Shown one piece after another: positions 9,008-18,943 of a stretch of 64,000 nucleotides of DNA (positions within the stretch are counted from its first letter, which is position 1; each line of letters starts with the position of its first letter). A program made the position numbers and the translations under genes. Source of the stretch: Caenimonas sp. SL110 (lineage in GTDB: Bacteria > Pseudomonadota > Gammaproteobacteria > Burkholderiales > Burkholderiaceae_C). The stretch covers positions 1-64,000 of the forward strand of contig NZ_JANU01000001.1 in assembly GCF_001044395.1 (NCBI RefSeq). Direction: 5' to 3'. The notes under the pieces are model-generated. The model saw only the letters and a list, made by a program, of their open reading frames with translations, was not told the DNA's origin and did not search any database.

Positions 9008-9973
9008 TTACTTGCGGTACGCGTCGACGGCGGCTTTGCCATCGGGACCGGCCTTGGCGAGCCAGTCGTTGAGCATGGTCGCGCCGACTTTCTTCAGGTC
9101 TGCGTTGAGCTGCGCAGTGGGCTGGACGATGTTCATGCCCTTGGCCTTGAGCTGCTCCACATACCAGCCGTTCTTTTCTTCGCTGAGTTTCCAGCCACGC
9201 GTTTCCGCATCGGCGGCCGCCTTGAGCACCGCGTCTTGCGTGGGCTTGTCCAGCGCCCCGAATGCAGCTGCATTGACGATGATTGCGTTCTTGGGCAACC
9301 AGGCCTGCGTGTTGTACCAGTTCTTGATGTGCTCGTAGGTCTTGGAGTCGTAGCCGGTGGAGCCGGACGACATGTACGAATCGACCACGCCGGTGGCAAG
9401 TGCCTGCGAGAGTTCGGCGGCCTGCACGGTGACAGGTTGCGCACCGACCAGTTCGGCGATCTTGGCGGTGGCGGGGCTGTAGGCGCGCCACTTCAGGCCC
9501 TTCATGTCGGCCGCGGAGTTGAGCGTCTTGTTGGCGTAGATGCCTTGTGGCGGCCACGCGACCGTGTAGAGCAGGCGCATGTTCTGTGTGGCCAGCAGCT
9601 TTTCGAGCGCGGGCTTTTGCGCGCGATAGAGCTTCATCGAATCGGCGTATCCGGTTGCCAGGAAGGGCACGCCGTCCAGGCCGAACAGGGGATTTTCATT
9701 TTCAAAGTTCACCAGCAGGATTTCGCCGGCCTGTGCCTGGCCCTGCTGCACCGCGCGCTTGATCTCGGGCGCCTTGAACAGCGACGCGTTGGCGTGAACC
9801 GTGATCTTGAGCTTGCCGGCCGTGGCCTTGTCCACATCAGCGGCGAACTGCATCAGGTTTTCGGTGTGGAAGTTCGATGCCGGGTAGGCGGCAGGCAGGT
9901 CCCACTTGGTCTGTGCGTAGGCGCTTGCGCCGAGCGTGAGGGCCGCCGCGAGCAGTACTTGCTTGAATTTCAT
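9008..9973 (-). CDS. dctP: TRAP transporter periplasmic substrate-binding protein DctP
   Basis: A protein of 321 residues with a clear signal peptide (MKFKQVLLAAALTLGASAYA, cleavage before QTKW). The mature part has the DctP family pattern: NLMQFAADVDKATAGKL, EIKRAVQQGQAQAGEI, MKGLKWRAYSPATAKIAELVGAQPV and SQALATGVVDSYMSS. It binds a solute, usually a carboxylate, in the periplasm and delivers it to DctQM. Its start is only 21 bp from that of the divergent racemase-like gene, so the two may be co-regulated. That hints, by inference only, at a substrate related to the racemase and hydantoinase-type genes. Confidence 0.92.
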   Translation of the reverse strand: MKFKQVLLAAALTLGASAYAQTKWDLPAAYPASNFHTENLMQFAADVDKATAGKLKITVHANASLFKAPEIKRAVQQGQAQAGEILLVNFENENPLFGLDGVPFLATGYADSMKLYRAQKPALEKLLATQNMRLLYTVAWPPQGIYANKTLNSAADMKGLKWRAYSPATAKIAELVGAQPVTVQAAELSQALATGVVDSYMSSGSTGYDSKTYEHIKNWYNTQAWLPKNAIIVNAAAFGALDKPTQDAVLKAAADAETRGWKLSEEKNGWYVEQLKAKGMNIVQPTAQLNADLKKVGATMLNDWLAKAGPDGKAAVDAYRK

Positions 9974-9994
9974 GGACTCTCCGAGAATGCTGGA

Positions 9995-10774
9995 ATGGAT
10001 GAGGAAGCAAGGATAAATGCAAGTAGCGGGCCAGCACTACCGGTGTTTCCCCCCGGAGCAAGGCGTCTGGGCATCCTGATGCTGGATACGCGGTTCCCCA
10101 GGCCGATGGGGGATCTGGGCAATCCGGCGAGCTGGGGGGTGCCGACCGAACTGCTTGTCGTGCAGGGGATTGGCCCCGCCGATGCGGTTCAATCGGCGCA
10201 GCAGCTCAGGCAGGGGCCCGTATTGCGCGCGTTCTGCGAAGCGGTCGTGGAACTGAAGCGGCGCGGCGTGGCGGCCATCACGACGAGTTGCGGGTTTCTC
10301 GCGCCCTTGCAGCGTGATCTGCAACGTGCAGCTTCGATACGCGCGGTGACATCGAGCCTGACGCTGCTGCCCTCATTGCTGGCAGAAGGCCTGCCGGTGG
10401 GCGTGTTGACCATCAACTCCCAGCGCCTGGGGGCGGATCACTTTCTGGCGCTGGGCATCTCGCATGCGCAACTGGGCCGACTGGTCGTGGAAGGAATGCC
10501 GGCAGGTGGGCGGTTCTCCCGCTCTATCCTGGGCAATCGCAAGGATCTGGATATCGAGGGGGCCGGCGACGAGGTTGTCGCTGCGGCCCTGCGCCTGAAG
10601 GCGCGAGCGCCCGCTGTGCGGACGCTGGTGCTGGAGTGCACCAACATGCCGCCCTATGCGCAGCGAATCAGGCAGGCCACCGGCTTTCGCGTGCTGAGCC
10701 TGCTGGATTCCCCGCTGTTGCGGGCGGCTTTGGCGGTCGATCAGCTTGCTGCATGCAGGGCCCCGATCGCCTGA
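9995..10774 (+). CDS. Aspartate/glutamate/hydantoin racemase-like protein
   Basis: About 259 residues. The two catalytic cysteines of the cofactor-independent Asp/Glu racemase superfamily are visible: Cys99 in [12 protein letters not shown] and Cys215 in [14 protein letters not shown]. The N-terminal [19 protein letters not shown] is typical of members sitting next to hydantoinase-like genes. I start at ATG 9995; a start some residues later, near [10 protein letters not shown], is possible because the first 20 residues look unconserved and no good ribosome site is visible. It lies 20 bp before the hydantoinase-type gene, so it probably epimerises the substrate or product of that enzyme. Confidence 0.75.
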   Translation: MDEEARINASSGPALPVFPPGARRLGILMLDTRFPRPMGDLGNPASWGVPTELLVVQGIGPADAVQSAQQLRQGPVLRAFCEAVVELKRRGVAAITTSCGFLAPLQRDLQRAASIRAVTSSLTLLPSLLAEGLPVGVLTINSQRLGADHFLALGISHAQLGRLVVEGMPAGGRFSRSILGNRKDLDIEGAGDEVVAAALRLKARAPAVRTLVLECTNMPPYAQRIRQATGFRVLSLLDSPLLRAALAVDQLAACRAPIA

Positions 10775-10794
10775 GAGTGGGTACGATCCACGGC

Positions 10795-13700
10795 ATGACG
10801 GACACCGCAATTCCAACCCCGACCCCAACCCCAACGTCCACCCAGCGCTGGCAATTCTGGATTGACCGGGGCGGCACTTTCACCGACGTGGTGGGGCGGC
10901 GTCCTGATGGCAGCCTGGTGACGCACAAGCTGCTGTCGGAAAACCCCGAGCAGTACCGAGATGCGGCAGTCGCCGGCATTCGTCACCTGCTGGGCTTGAA
11001 GGCTGGCGAGGCCGTCACACCGCAGCAGGTGGAGTGCGTGAAGATGGGCACCACGGTGGCCACCAATGCCCTGCTCGAACGCAAGGGCGAGCCGACGCTG
11101 CTGGTGACCACGCGCGGCTTTCGCGATGCCTTGCGGATCGCGTATCAAAACCGGCCTCGCATTTTTGATCGCCACATCGTGTTGCCCGAGCTGCTGTATT
11201 CGGAGGTGATCGAGGCCAACGAGCGCGTTGGCGCACGCGGCGAGATGCTGGTGGCGCTCGACGAACCGCAGCTGCAGGCCGAACTGGTCGCCGCATACGG
11301 GCGCGGCCTGCGCAGCGTTGCGGTCGTTTTCATGCACGGCTATCGCTTCACCGAGCACGAGCAGGCCGCAAGGCGCATCGCGGCCGAGGTGGGATTCACC
11401 CAGATCAGCACGTCGCATGAAACCAGCCCGATGATGAAGTTCGTCAGCCGAGGCGACACGACGGTGGTCGATGCCTATCTGTCGCCCATCCTGCGGCGTT
11501 ATGTGGACCAGGTTGCAGGTGAAATGCCGGGCGTGAAGCTGTTTTTCATGCAGTCGTCGGGCGGGCTCACCGACGCGCACGCGTTTCATGGCAAGGATGC
11601 GATTCTTTCCGGCCCGGCGGGCGGCATTGTGGGCATGGCGCGTACAGCGCAACTCGGCGGCCACGACAAGGTGATTGGTTTTGACATGGGCGGCACCTCC
11701 ACCGACGTGTCGCACTTTGCAGGCGAATTCGAGCGCGAGTTCGAAACGCAGGTTGCGGGTGTTCGCATGCGCGCGCCGATGATGAGCATTCACACCGTGG
11801 CGGCAGGCGGCGGATCGATCCTGGAGTTCGACGGATCGCGCTTTCGGGTGGGGCCGCGAAGCGCGGGCGCCAATCCCGGACCGGCGAGCTACCGGCGTGG
11901 CGGGCCGCTTGCCGTGACCGATGCCAACGTGATGGTCGGCAAGATCCAGCCGCGTTATTTTCCGAAGGTGTTCGGGCCCGGGGCCGATGAGGCGCTGAGT
12001 TACGAGGCGGTCGAAGCGAAGTTCACCGAGCTCGCTGCGCGCACCGGCCGCAGCGCCGAAATGGTGGCCGAAGGTTTCATCGACATTGCCGTGCAGCAGA
12101 TGGCCAATGCGATCAAGAAGATTTCGGTCGCGCGCGGCTACGACGTGACTCGCTACACCCTGCAATGCTTTGGCGGCGCGGGCGGACAGCATGCGTGCCT
12201 GGTTGCCGATGCGCTGGGCATGACGCGCGTCTTCGTCCATCCGCTGGCGGGTGTGCTATCGGCATACGGCATGGGGCTTGCGGACCAGAACGCGATTCGT
12301 GAGCAGGCCATTGAATTGCCGCTCGCGCAAGCATCGCTTGCGTTGGTCGCTGAACGTCTGGACGCCCTGGGTGCGGCTGCGCAAGCCGAACTGGAGCGCG
12401 AGCAGGTCAACGCTGGCAAGGTGCGCATTCTTCGGCGCGTCCATGTGCGCTACGAAGGCAGCGATGCGGCGCTCGTGGTGCCCTTTGGCGATCTTGGGGC
12501 GATCGTTGCCGGATTCGAGTCGGCGTATCGCCAGCGGTTTGCCTTTCTCATGCAGGGCAAGAATTTGATGGTGGAGGCCGTGTCTGTTGAGGCGGTGGTC
12601 TCGGGCGACGCGCCTGCTGAACCGCGGCGCGAGATGAACCCGCCGCGTCCGGTGCCGCATCGCGAAAAGGTCAAGATGTATTCGGGCGGCCTGTGGCACG
12701 AAGCCGCGCTGGTCGTGCGCGAAGACTTGCAGGCCGGCGACATCATTGCCGGGCCCGCGATCATCGCGGAGAAAAATGCGACCACGATTGTCGAACCCGG
12801 CTGGGAGGCACAACTCACTGCGCTGGACCACATCGTGCTCGATCGTCGCGTGGCTCGTGACGTCAAGTACGCAGCGGGCACCACGGTGGACCCGGTGTTG
12901 CTGGAGGTCTTCAACAACCTCTTCATGAACATCGCCGAACAAATGGGACTGCAATTGCAGAACACCGCGTACTCGGTGAACATCAAGGAGCGTCTGGATT
13001 TCTCTTGCGCGCTGTTCGATGCACAGGGCAACCTGATCGCGAATGCGCCGCACATGCCGGTTCACCTGGGTTCCATGGGCGAAAGCATCAAGACGGTGAT
13101 TCGGGAGAACGCGGGCCGCATGTCGCCGGGCGATGTGTTCGTGCTCAATGATCCGTATCACGGTGGAACGCATCTGCCGGACGTGACGGTGATCACGCCG
13201 GTGTACCTGGGTGTTGCGGGCGAGGACAAGCCGCTGTTCTATGTCGGCTCTCGTGGGCATCACGCGGATATCGGCGGGATCACGCCGGGCTCGATGCCGC
13301 CTTTTTCGACACGGATCGAAGAGGAGGGCGTGCAGATCAACAACGTGAAGCTGGTCGATCGCGGCGTGCTGCGCGAGGCCGAGATACTGGCGCTGCTGCG
13401 AAGCGGACAACACCCGAGCCGAAATCCGCAGCAGAACCTCGCCGATCTGAAAGCGCAGATCGCGGCCAACGAGAAAGGTGTTCAGGAACTGCGCAAGATG
13501 GTCACGCAGTTCGGCCTGGATGTCGTGCAGGCCTACATGCGGCACGTGCAGGACAACGCAGAGGAATCGGTACGGCGCGTGATCACCCGGCTGAAAGATG
13601 GTGCATTCACCTTGCCGCTGGACAACGGCGCGCAGATCAAGGTTGCGATTCGTGTGGATGCGGGCAACCGCAGCGCCGAAATCGACTTCACGGGTACATC

Positions 13701-14451
13701 GCCGCAGCAGGTGAACAACTTCAATGCGCCGACGGCGGTGTGCATGGCTGCCGTGCTCTATGTGTTCCGTACGCTGGTCGATGACGACATCCCGCTCAAT
13801 GCCGGCTGCCTGAAGCCCTTGAAGGTGATCATTCCACCGGGCTCGATGCTCAACCCCAACCCGCCTGCGTCTGTCGTGGCGGGCAATGTCGAGACATCGA
13901 CCTGCATCACCAACACGCTCTACGGCGCGCTCGGCGTGATGGCCGCAGGGCAGTGCACCATGAACAATTTCACGTTCGGCAATGCGCGGTATCAGTACTA
14001 CGAGACGATTTCCGGCGGCAGCGGCGCGGGTGCGGTGATCGATGCATCAGGCAGCGTGGTCGATGGCTTCAATGGGACGAGCGTGGTGCAGGCGCACATG
14101 ACCAACTCGCGCCTGACCGATCCGGAAGTGCTGGAGTTCCGCTTTCCGGTTCGACTCGAAAGCTACGAGATTCGCAAGGGATCGGGCGGGGCAGGGCATT
14201 GGCATGGAGGCGATGGTGGTGTGCGCCGCGTTCGATTCCTGGAGCCGATGACGGCGAGCATCTTGTCCAACGGCCGCAAGCACGGCTCGTTTGGCATGGC
14301 GGGCGGGCAGGCGGGTCAGGTGGGATTGAATCGCGTTGTCCGCGTGGACGGCACGACCCTGTCGCTGGATCACATCGGCCAGGCCGAGATGAACGAAGGC
14401 GACATCTTCGAGATTCAGACCCCCGGCGGCGGCGGTTACGGCAAGGCGTAA
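10795..14451 (+). CDS. Fused hydantoinase A/B (5-oxoprolinase-type ATP-dependent hydrolase)
   Basis: A protein of 1218 residues joining HyuA- and HyuB-like halves in one chain, as in ATP-dependent 5-oxoprolinases (about 1200-1300 residues). The HyuA part begins [14 protein letters not shown], then [15 protein letters not shown] and the sugar-kinase-like [14 protein letters not shown]. The HyuB part starts near residue 700 ([20 protein letters not shown]) and has [15 protein letters not shown] and [16 protein letters not shown]. The N-terminus has an odd run of PT repeats from a repetitive DNA stretch. It should open a lactam or hydantoin ring using ATP; 5-oxoproline is one option but unproven. 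It lies behind the racemase-like gene. Confidence 0.88.
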   Translation: MTDTAIPTPTPTPTSTQRWQFWIDRGGTFTDVVGRRPDGSLVTHKLLSENPEQYRDAAVAGIRHLLGLKAGEAVTPQQVECVKMGTTVATNALLERKGEPTLLVTTRGFRDALRIAYQNRPRIFDRHIVLPELLYSEVIEANERVGARGEMLVALDEPQLQAELVAAYGRGLRSVAVVFMHGYRFTEHEQAARRIAAEVGFTQISTSHETSPMMKFVSRGDTTVVDAYLSPILRRYVDQVAGEMPGVKLFFMQSSGGLTDAHAFHGKDAILSGPAGGIVGMARTAQLGGHDKVIGFDMGGTSTDVSHFAGEFEREFETQVAGVRMRAPMMSIHTVAAGGGSILEFDGSRFRVGPRSAGANPGPASYRRGGPLAVTDANVMVGKIQPRYFPKVFGPGADEALSYEAVEAKFTELAARTGRSAEMVAEGFIDIAVQQMANAIKKISVARGYDVTRYTLQCFGGAGGQHACLVADALGMTRVFVHPLAGVLSAYGMGLADQNAIREQAIELPLAQASLALVAERLDALGAAAQAELEREQVNAGKVRILRRVHVRYEGSDAALVVPFGDLGAIVAGFESAYRQRFAFLMQGKNLMVEAVSVEAVVSGDAPAEPRREMNPPRPVPHREKVKMYSGGLWHEAALVVREDLQAGDIIAGPAIIAEKNATTIVEPGWEAQLTALDHIVLDRRVARDVKYAAGTTVDPVLLEVFNNLFMNIAEQMGLQLQNTAYSVNIKERLDFSCALFDAQGNLIANAPHMPVHLGSMGESIKTVIRENAGRMSPGDVFVLNDPYHGGTHLPDVTVITPVYLGVAGEDKPLFYVGSRGHHADIGGITPGSMPPFSTRIEEEGVQINNVKLVDRGVLREAEILALLRSGQHPSRNPQQNLADLKAQIAANEKGVQELRKMVTQFGLDVVQAYMRHVQDNAEESVRRVITRLKDGAFTLPLDNGAQIKVAIRVDAGNRSAEIDFTGTSPQQVNNFNAPTAVCMAAVLYVFRTLVDDDIPLNAGCLKPLKVIIPPGSMLNPNPPASVVAGNVETSTCITNTLYGALGVMAAGQCTMNNFTFGNARYQYYETISGGSGAGAVIDASGSVVDGFNGTSVVQAHMTNSRLTDPEVLEFRFPVRLESYEIRKGSGGAGHWHGGDGGVRRVRFLEPMTASILSNGRKHGSFGMAGGQAGQVGLNRVVRVDGTTLSLDHIGQAEMNEGDIFEIQTPGGGGYGKA

Positions 14452-14489
14452 AAAACCCGCCGGGGCGCTGGGCACACGGCGGGTTTTTT
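14450..14489. terminator. Bidirectional terminator between hydantoinase gene and comEA
   Basis: A 13-bp inverted repeat, AAAAAACCCGCCG (14450-14462) and CGGCGGGTTTTTT (14477-14489), with a 14-nt loop. A-run and T-run flank it on both sides, so it can end transcription from both converging genes. It overlaps the stop codon of the hydantoinase-type gene. Confidence 0.9.
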
Positions 14490-14538
14490 GCTGACGTCTG
14501 CGCGTCTTCGTGTTCGTCCTCTTCGTTACTTCTTCGCC

Positions 14539-14910
14539 TTACTTCTTGGCCACTTCTGACTTGGCGACCTCAGACTTTGCTTCTTTCTTGTCTTCCTTTT
14601 TCGGGAAACGGCTGGGGGCCTTGGCGTCGGTGGTGGCGCCGGTAGGCTTGAAGCTCGCGCCGCTCACGGTCATGCCTTCGGCCGAGAGCTTGATCGCGCG
14701 GGCTTCGCCGATGCCCTTCATGCGATCGATGAAGTCTTCCCAGCTCTTGAACTCGCCCTTCTTGCGCTCGTTCATGATCATCTTGGTGGTGGATGGGCCG
14801 ACGCCTTTGATACCGTCAAGCTCGGCTTCGGTGGCCCGGTTGACGTCGACAGCAGCGAATGCCAGGGTGGCGCACAGCGTGACCACAAGAGCCAAAAACT
14901 TCTTGAACAT
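14539..14910 (-). CDS. comEA: ComEA-family helix-hairpin-helix DNA-binding protein
   Basis: A protein of 123 residues with a signal peptide (MFKKFLALVVTLCATLAFA, then AVDVNRATEAEL) and one pair of helix-hairpin-helix motifs (LDGIKGVGPSTTKMIM and FIDRMKGIGEARAIKL). It is a small periplasmic ComEA-like protein that would bind incoming DNA during transformation. The C-terminus is an unusual low-complexity tail of KKEDKKEAK and two copies of SEVAK. ATG 14910 is chosen because GAGGAG lies just upstream and the signal peptide starts there. Confidence 0.85.
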   Translation of the reverse strand: MFKKFLALVVTLCATLAFAAVDVNRATEAELDGIKGVGPSTTKMIMNERKKGEFKSWEDFIDRMKGIGEARAIKLSAEGMTVSGASFKPTGATTDAKAPSRFPKKEDKKEAKSEVAKSEVAKK

Positions 14911-15033
14911 TTGATTTCTCCTCGTTGGATTGAACCCGGTACAGCGCCCCCTTGGCACCGACTCGGATATGAACTAACGAGGCAATCTTATTTGCCAGAT
15001 GAAGTGTTTGGTAGTAATTATTTCACCGCAGCG

Positions 15034-16035
15034 CTATGACGCAATCAGCGCATTCATGTACTGCCGCACACCGGTTTGCACGTCTGCAAATTGATGGTCA
15101 CAACCGGCAGCGCGCAAGGCGGTGAGGTCGGCCTGCGTGTAGCTCTGGTACTTGCCTTTCAAGGCCTCGGGGAATGCAAGGTATTCGATCAGGCCCTGTG
15201 CGACTGCAAGGCTTGTGTTGTGCGGCGCGCTCGTTCCAGCGTGCAAGGCACCGACCACAGCGGTTGCGACGTCGTTGAAGGGCTGCGCCCGGCCCGTTCC
15301 CAGATTGAAGAGGCCCGATTTTTCGGGGTGGTCCAGGAACCAGAGGTTCACTGCCACGACGTCGTCGATATAGACAAAGTCGCGCATCTGTTGTCCGTCA
15401 CCGTATCCGTCATAGCCACCAAAGAGTTTGACTTTGCCCTCGGCGCGAAACTGGTTGAACTGGTGGAAGGCGACGCTCGCCATGCGTCCCTTGTGCTGCT
15501 CGCGTGGGCCGTAGACGTTGAAGTAGCGAAAGCCCACGAGTTGCGACCTGGCCTTGCTGAAATCCATGCCGCATTCGCGGCGCATGCGCTGGTCGAACAG
15601 CAGCTTTGAGTAGCCGTAGACGTTGAGCGGCAGCTCGCACTCAGGCGATTCCCTGAACGTGTCGGAGCCACCGTACGTCGCCGCTGACGATGCGTAGATC
15701 AGGCGTGAGCCGCGTTCCTGGCATGCGTTGAAAAGACCGCAGGACAAGGTGTAGTTGTTGTCCATCATGTACTTGCCGTCGGTCTCCATCGTGTCGCTGC
15801 ACGCGCCTTCGTGGAAGACCGCTTCGACCTTGCCGAAGTAGCCGTCTGCGAACAGGTCGTAGAAGAGGTCGGCATCGACGTAGTCGGCGATCTTCAGGTC
15901 CGCGAGGTTGCGAAACTTGTCGCCCTGGGTCAGGTCATCGACGCAGATGATGTCGTCGATGCCGCGGGCGTTCAGGCCCTTGACGATGTTGCTGCCGATG
16001 AAGCCGGCGGCACCCGTCACGACTATGCGTGTCAT
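15034..16035 (-). CDS. hldD: ADP-L-glycero-D-manno-heptose 6-epimerase
   Basis: A protein of 333 residues of the extended SDR family. The NAD(P) motif is [11 protein letters not shown] and the catalytic YxxxK is in [10 protein letters not shown]. The heptose epimerase signatures [15 protein letters not shown] and [13 protein letters not shown] are present. It makes ADP-L-glycero-beta-D-manno-heptose for the lipopolysaccharide inner core. ATG 16035 ([11 protein letters not shown]) is clear from the fold start. It lies downstream of rfaE1, separated by a 76-bp spacer with two GC-rich hairpins. Confidence 0.95.
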   Translation of the reverse strand: MTRIVVTGAAGFIGSNIVKGLNARGIDDIICVDDLTQGDKFRNLADLKIADYVDADLFYDLFADGYFGKVEAVFHEGACSDTMETDGKYMMDNNYTLSCGLFNACQERGSRLIYASSAATYGGSDTFRESPECELPLNVYGYSKLLFDQRMRRECGMDFSKARSQLVGFRYFNVYGPREQHKGRMASVAFHQFNQFRAEGKVKLFGGYDGYGDGQQMRDFVYIDDVVAVNLWFLDHPEKSGLFNLGTGRAQPFNDVATAVVGALHAGTSAPHNTSLAVAQGLIEYLAFPEALKGKYQSYTQADLTALRAAGCDHQFADVQTGVRQYMNALIAS

Positions 16036-16046
16036 GTCGCCCCCAC

Positions 16047-16079
16047 GCCCGGTTGCACCGGGCTGCCCCCCGAGGGGGC
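16047..16079. repeat. Twin GC-rich hairpins between rfaE1 and hldD
   Basis: Two short perfect inverted repeats lie side by side: GCCCGG/CCGGGC (16047-16052 and 16058-16063) and GCCCCC/GGGGGC (16065-16070 and 16074-16079). There is no U-run in the rfaE1-hldD direction, so read-through is likely. From memory, similar GC-rich intergenic hairpins recur in Comamonadaceae genomes, so this may be a dispersed element; that part is unproven. Confidence 0.5.
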
Positions 16080-16111
16080 TTTCGCTTGCTTGAAGCGGTT
16101 CTGCGCTGCGC

Positions 16112-17041
16112 TCATTCGAAAAGCTCCTCGTAAGAGACGGTGGCGGTCCCGAACTTGCCCACCACGATGCCGCCCGCCTTGTTTGCCAGCGGCATGGCAT
16201 CGCGCAGGCTCATGCCGGAGGCGACCAGTGCAGCAAGCGTCGCGATCACGGTGTCGCCTGCGCCGGTCACGTCGAAGACCTCGCGCGCCTGCGCCGTCAC
16301 ATGCAGCTCGCCGTGGGCATCGAAAAGTGTCATGCCCTCTTCGCTGCGGGTGACGAGCAGCGCTGCCATGTGCAGTGATTCGCGCAGGTTCTGCGCCTTG
16401 GTCCGCAATTGATCTTCGGTGTGCCAGGCGCCCACGACTTGCTGCAGTTCGGCCCGGTTGGGTGTGATCACCGATGCGCCGCTGTAGCGCGAATAGTCGG
16501 ACCCTTTCGGGTCGATCAGCACCATCTTGTTCTGGGCGCGTGCCTTGGCGATCATCGTGCCGATGTGCGCAAGCCCGCCCTTGCCATAGTCGGAGAAAAG
16601 CACGGTATCGTGCGCTGGCGCGAGTTCGGCGAAGGCTTCATTTTGCGAAGCGAGCGTCTCGTGATCGGGCTCGTTTTCGAAGTCCAGCCTGAGCAGCTGT
16701 TGCTGCCGGCCGATGATGCGCAGCTTCACTGTTGTCTTGAGCCCAGGGTCGCGCTTGAGGTGACCCGCAATGCCTGCGCCGCGCAGCAGCGACTCCAGGC
16801 GATTACCGGGTTCATCGTCGCCGACGACGCCCAGGAAGCTCGCCTGGGCACCCAGCGTGACGATGTTGTAGGCCACGTTGGCGGCAGCGCCGATACGCTC
16901 TTCTTCGCGCGTGACCCGCACGACGGGCACCGGCGCCTCAGGCGAGATTCGATCGACGGCGCCGTGCCAGTAACGGTCGAGCATCGCATCGCCCACCACC
17001 AGCACGCGGGCTTTCGCCAGTTCCTGTTTGCTCGGGTTCAT
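16112..17041 (-). CDS. rfaE1: D-glycero-beta-D-manno-heptose-7-phosphate kinase (kinase-only)
   Basis: A protein of 309 residues of the PfkB/ribokinase family. It has the heptose kinase N-terminus [26 protein letters not shown], and the C-terminal signature with catalytic Asp, [16 protein letters not shown]. The cytidylyltransferase domain present in E. coli HldE is absent, so the adenylyltransferase must be encoded elsewhere. ATG 17041 overlaps the lapB stop (ATGA), which argues for translational coupling. Its product feeds the pathway that ends with the neighbouring HldD. Confidence 0.93.
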   Translation of the reverse strand: MNPSKQELAKARVLVVGDAMLDRYWHGAVDRISPEAPVPVVRVTREEERIGAAANVAYNIVTLGAQASFLGVVGDDEPGNRLESLLRGAGIAGHLKRDPGLKTTVKLRIIGRQQQLLRLDFENEPDHETLASQNEAFAELAPAHDTVLFSDYGKGGLAHIGTMIAKARAQNKMVLIDPKGSDYSRYSGASVITPNRAELQQVVGAWHTEDQLRTKAQNLRESLHMAALLVTRSEEGMTLFDAHGELHVTAQAREVFDVTGAGDTVIATLAALVASGMSLRDAMPLANKAGGIVVGKFGTATVSYEELFE

Positions 17042-18171
17042 AACTCTTCCACCCGCCTTGCGGGGTAGCTGTCCCAGGCCTGACAGCCGGGGCATTGCCA
17101 GAAATGCTGTTTCGCCTCGAAGCCGCAGGCCGCGCAGCGATATCGCCGCAAGGGCTTGACGGCGTGTTCCAGCGCGTTTTGCACGGATGCATGGGTCGTC
17201 TCGTCTTCCAGCTTCTCGCCCGCAAGCCACCTGGTTGCGGCGACAAGGGAAGGTTCGCGTTCCAGGTGCTTGACGTACCAGTTGCGCGCGATCGCCGGAT
17301 CGGGCTCGAGTGCCACGATGCCCTCCAGCACGTCGATGGAAGGCGAGAGTTCATAGCTGGCCAGAAGGATCTGCGTCGCCTTGTCCGACTGCGCTGATGC
17401 GAGGGCCGCATCCGTCAACGGCCGTGCGACCAGTGGGATGGAGGCGGGCACGGACTGCGCCAGGTCTGCCAGCGTTTCAAACGCGAGTGCCGATTCACCA
17501 GCGCGGCGCTGCAATGCGGCAAGATCCATGCGAGGGCGTGCAACGTCAGGCGCAATCGTCATCGCTTCGCGCAAGAGCTCCACGGCTTCCTCGGGGGCGG
17601 CGCTGGAGGCTTGCTCGCACAGGTAATGCGCCAGCCGGCCGTTGAAGTTGCCGTGGCCCGACGCATCGAGCTTCCTGGCGGTGACCGAGGCGTTGCTCCA
17701 GTCCCGGGTTCGCTCATAGATCGACAGCAAGGCAAGCAGCGCCTGGCTCTCGTACGCGGTGCCTTCGAGTTTGCGCAGCGCCTCTTCGGCGCGGTCGAGC
17801 AGGCCCGCCTTGAGGAAGTCGAGCGCCAGCGCGTGCTGTGCGCGATGCCTCTCGGCGCGGCTCAGGTCGCCGCGCGACAACAGATGCTCATGCACCCGCA
17901 CCGCGCGCTCGTACTCGCCGCGGCGGCGAAACAGGTTGCCCAGTGCGAAGTGCAGCTCGGACGTGTCCGGATCGTTCTGGACGGCCTCGATGAAGGCATC
18001 GATGGCCTGGTCCTGCTGTTCGTTCAGCAGGAAATTCAGGCCCCTGAAATACGCCTTGGGCGCGAGCCGGTTTTCAATGCGCAACTGGCGCAGGTCCAGG
18101 CGCGAAGCCAGCCATCCCAGAACGAACGCAATTGGCAGGCCCCACAGGACCCAGCTCAGGTCAAAGTCCAT
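17038..18171 (-). CDS. lapB: Lipopolysaccharide assembly protein B (TPR + rubredoxin-like)
   Basis: A protein of 377 residues. One N-terminal membrane segment (WVLWGLPIAFVLGWLAS) is followed by tetratricopeptide repeats (AIDAFIEAVQNDPDTSELHF, FRRRGEYERAVRVHEHLL) and a C-terminal rubredoxin-like metal knuckle (CAACGF and CPGC). This is the LapB/YciM layout. In E. coli LapB brings LpxC to FtsH and so controls lipopolysaccharide synthesis. It overlaps lapA by 11 bp and rfaE1 by 4 bp, a logical grouping of LPS genes. Confidence 0.93.
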   Translation of the reverse strand: MDFDLSWVLWGLPIAFVLGWLASRLDLRQLRIENRLAPKAYFRGLNFLLNEQQDQAIDAFIEAVQNDPDTSELHFALGNLFRRRGEYERAVRVHEHLLSRGDLSRAERHRAQHALALDFLKAGLLDRAEEALRKLEGTAYESQALLALLSIYERTRDWSNASVTARKLDASGHGNFNGRLAHYLCEQASSAAPEEAVELLREAMTIAPDVARPRMDLAALQRRAGESALAFETLADLAQSVPASIPLVARPLTDAALASAQSDKATQILLASYELSPSIDVLEGIVALEPDPAIARNWYVKHLEREPSLVAATRWLAGEKLEDETTHASVQNALEHAVKPLRRYRCAACGFEAKQHFWQCPGCQAWDSYPARRVEEL

Positions 18172-18448
18172 GGTGCGGCGTCGTGCCCAGTTGGGGTTGT
18201 GCGTCTGGTGCGGGGTGGGCTGCTACGGCACGGCGTGCCGCGACCCGGTGTTTCCACCAGCGGGGCACCATGCCCAGGGCGCCGACGGCGAGGCCGGCTG
18301 CAAACGCAGCCAGTACCACCAGGACCAGCGGCGCTTTCCAGTAGGTGCCAAAGAAGAAATGCACCATCGCCTCCTGCTGGTTATTCAGCGCGAATGCGAA
18401 GAGGGCAAAAAAAATGGCTGCCTTGAGCAGCCATGTCAGGTATTTCAT
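18161..18448 (-). CDS. lapA: Lipopolysaccharide assembly protein A domain protein (DUF1049)
   Basis: A protein of 95 residues with two membrane segments (LLKAAIFFALFAFALN and LVLVVLAAFAAGLAVGALG), the standard LapA size and shape. It is the small inner-membrane partner of LapB. It lies between ihfB and lapB, which is its usual position, and overlaps lapB by 11 bp. The cytoplasmic tail is rich in Ala, Arg and Pro and not obviously conserved. Confidence 0.88.
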   Translation of the reverse strand: MKYLTWLLKAAIFFALFAFALNNQQEAMVHFFFGTYWKAPLVLVVLAAFAAGLAVGALGMVPRWWKHRVAARRAVAAHPAPDAQPQLGTTPHHGL

Positions 18449-18549
18449 CGAGCTCCTCGATATGACGCCAATGACTTAGGCTTTGCCGTCAATGACCGGC
18501 CTGCGGCCCAGATTCTGTCATTTTGTCATCGACACGCGAAGCTGAGAAC

Positions 18550-18852
18550 TCATTTCGTCGTCATCGCCTTCGTGCGCTCATCCACCGCTTCGCGCAGGGC
18601 CTTGCCCGGCTTGAAATGGGGGACGCGCTTTTCAGGGATATGGACGCTTTCGCCAGAACGGGGATTGCGGCCCATGCGGGGTGGACGCCTGTTGATGGAG
18701 AAACTTCCGAACCCACGAATCTCGATCCGGTGGCCGCGCACCAGTGCGTCGCCCATCGCGTCAAGAATGGTCTTGACGGCGTATTCGGCATCACGATGCG
18801 TGAGCTGGCCGAAACGTGCGGCCAGTTCTTCGACGAGGTCGGATCGGGTCAT
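18550..18852 (-). CDS. ihfB: Integration host factor subunit beta
   Basis: A protein of 100 residues of the HU/IHF family. The DNA-minor-groove arm is [20 protein letters not shown], followed by NPRSGE and the C-terminal [17 protein letters not shown] 18852 ([10 protein letters not shown]) is chosen because it gives the exact family N-terminus; the frame extends a few codons upstream. It lies behind rpsA in the usual rpsA-ihfB order. It pairs with IHF-alpha to bend DNA. Confidence 0.96.
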   Translation of the reverse strand: MTRSDLVEELAARFGQLTHRDAEYAVKTILDAMGDALVRGHRIEIRGFGSFSINRRPPRMGRNPRSGESVHIPEKRVPHFKPGKALREAVDERTKAMTTK

Positions 18853-18943
18853 TTTTAGCCAGTTGGGGACAGAGCACACGGCCGGTCTGCGCCGGCCCGC
18901 GTGGTCTGCCCCGCAAGGTCACACGATGTGCTGCCCGTCAGAC

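Noticed and set aside
8909..9994. Open frame extending the racemase-like gene far upstream on the plus strand
   Set aside because: It is antisense to dctP and dctQ, which have clear family signatures; the racemase family starts near residue 1 of the call made here.
10636..10794. Upstream in-frame extension of the hydantoinase-type gene
   Set aside because: It lies inside the racemase-like gene and shows no family similarity; [12 protein letters not shown] is normally near the N-terminus.
18881..18900. Terminator between rpsA and ihfB
   Set aside because: GGCCGG and CCGGCC can pair, but there is no U-run in the rpsA direction and read-through to ihfB is expected.
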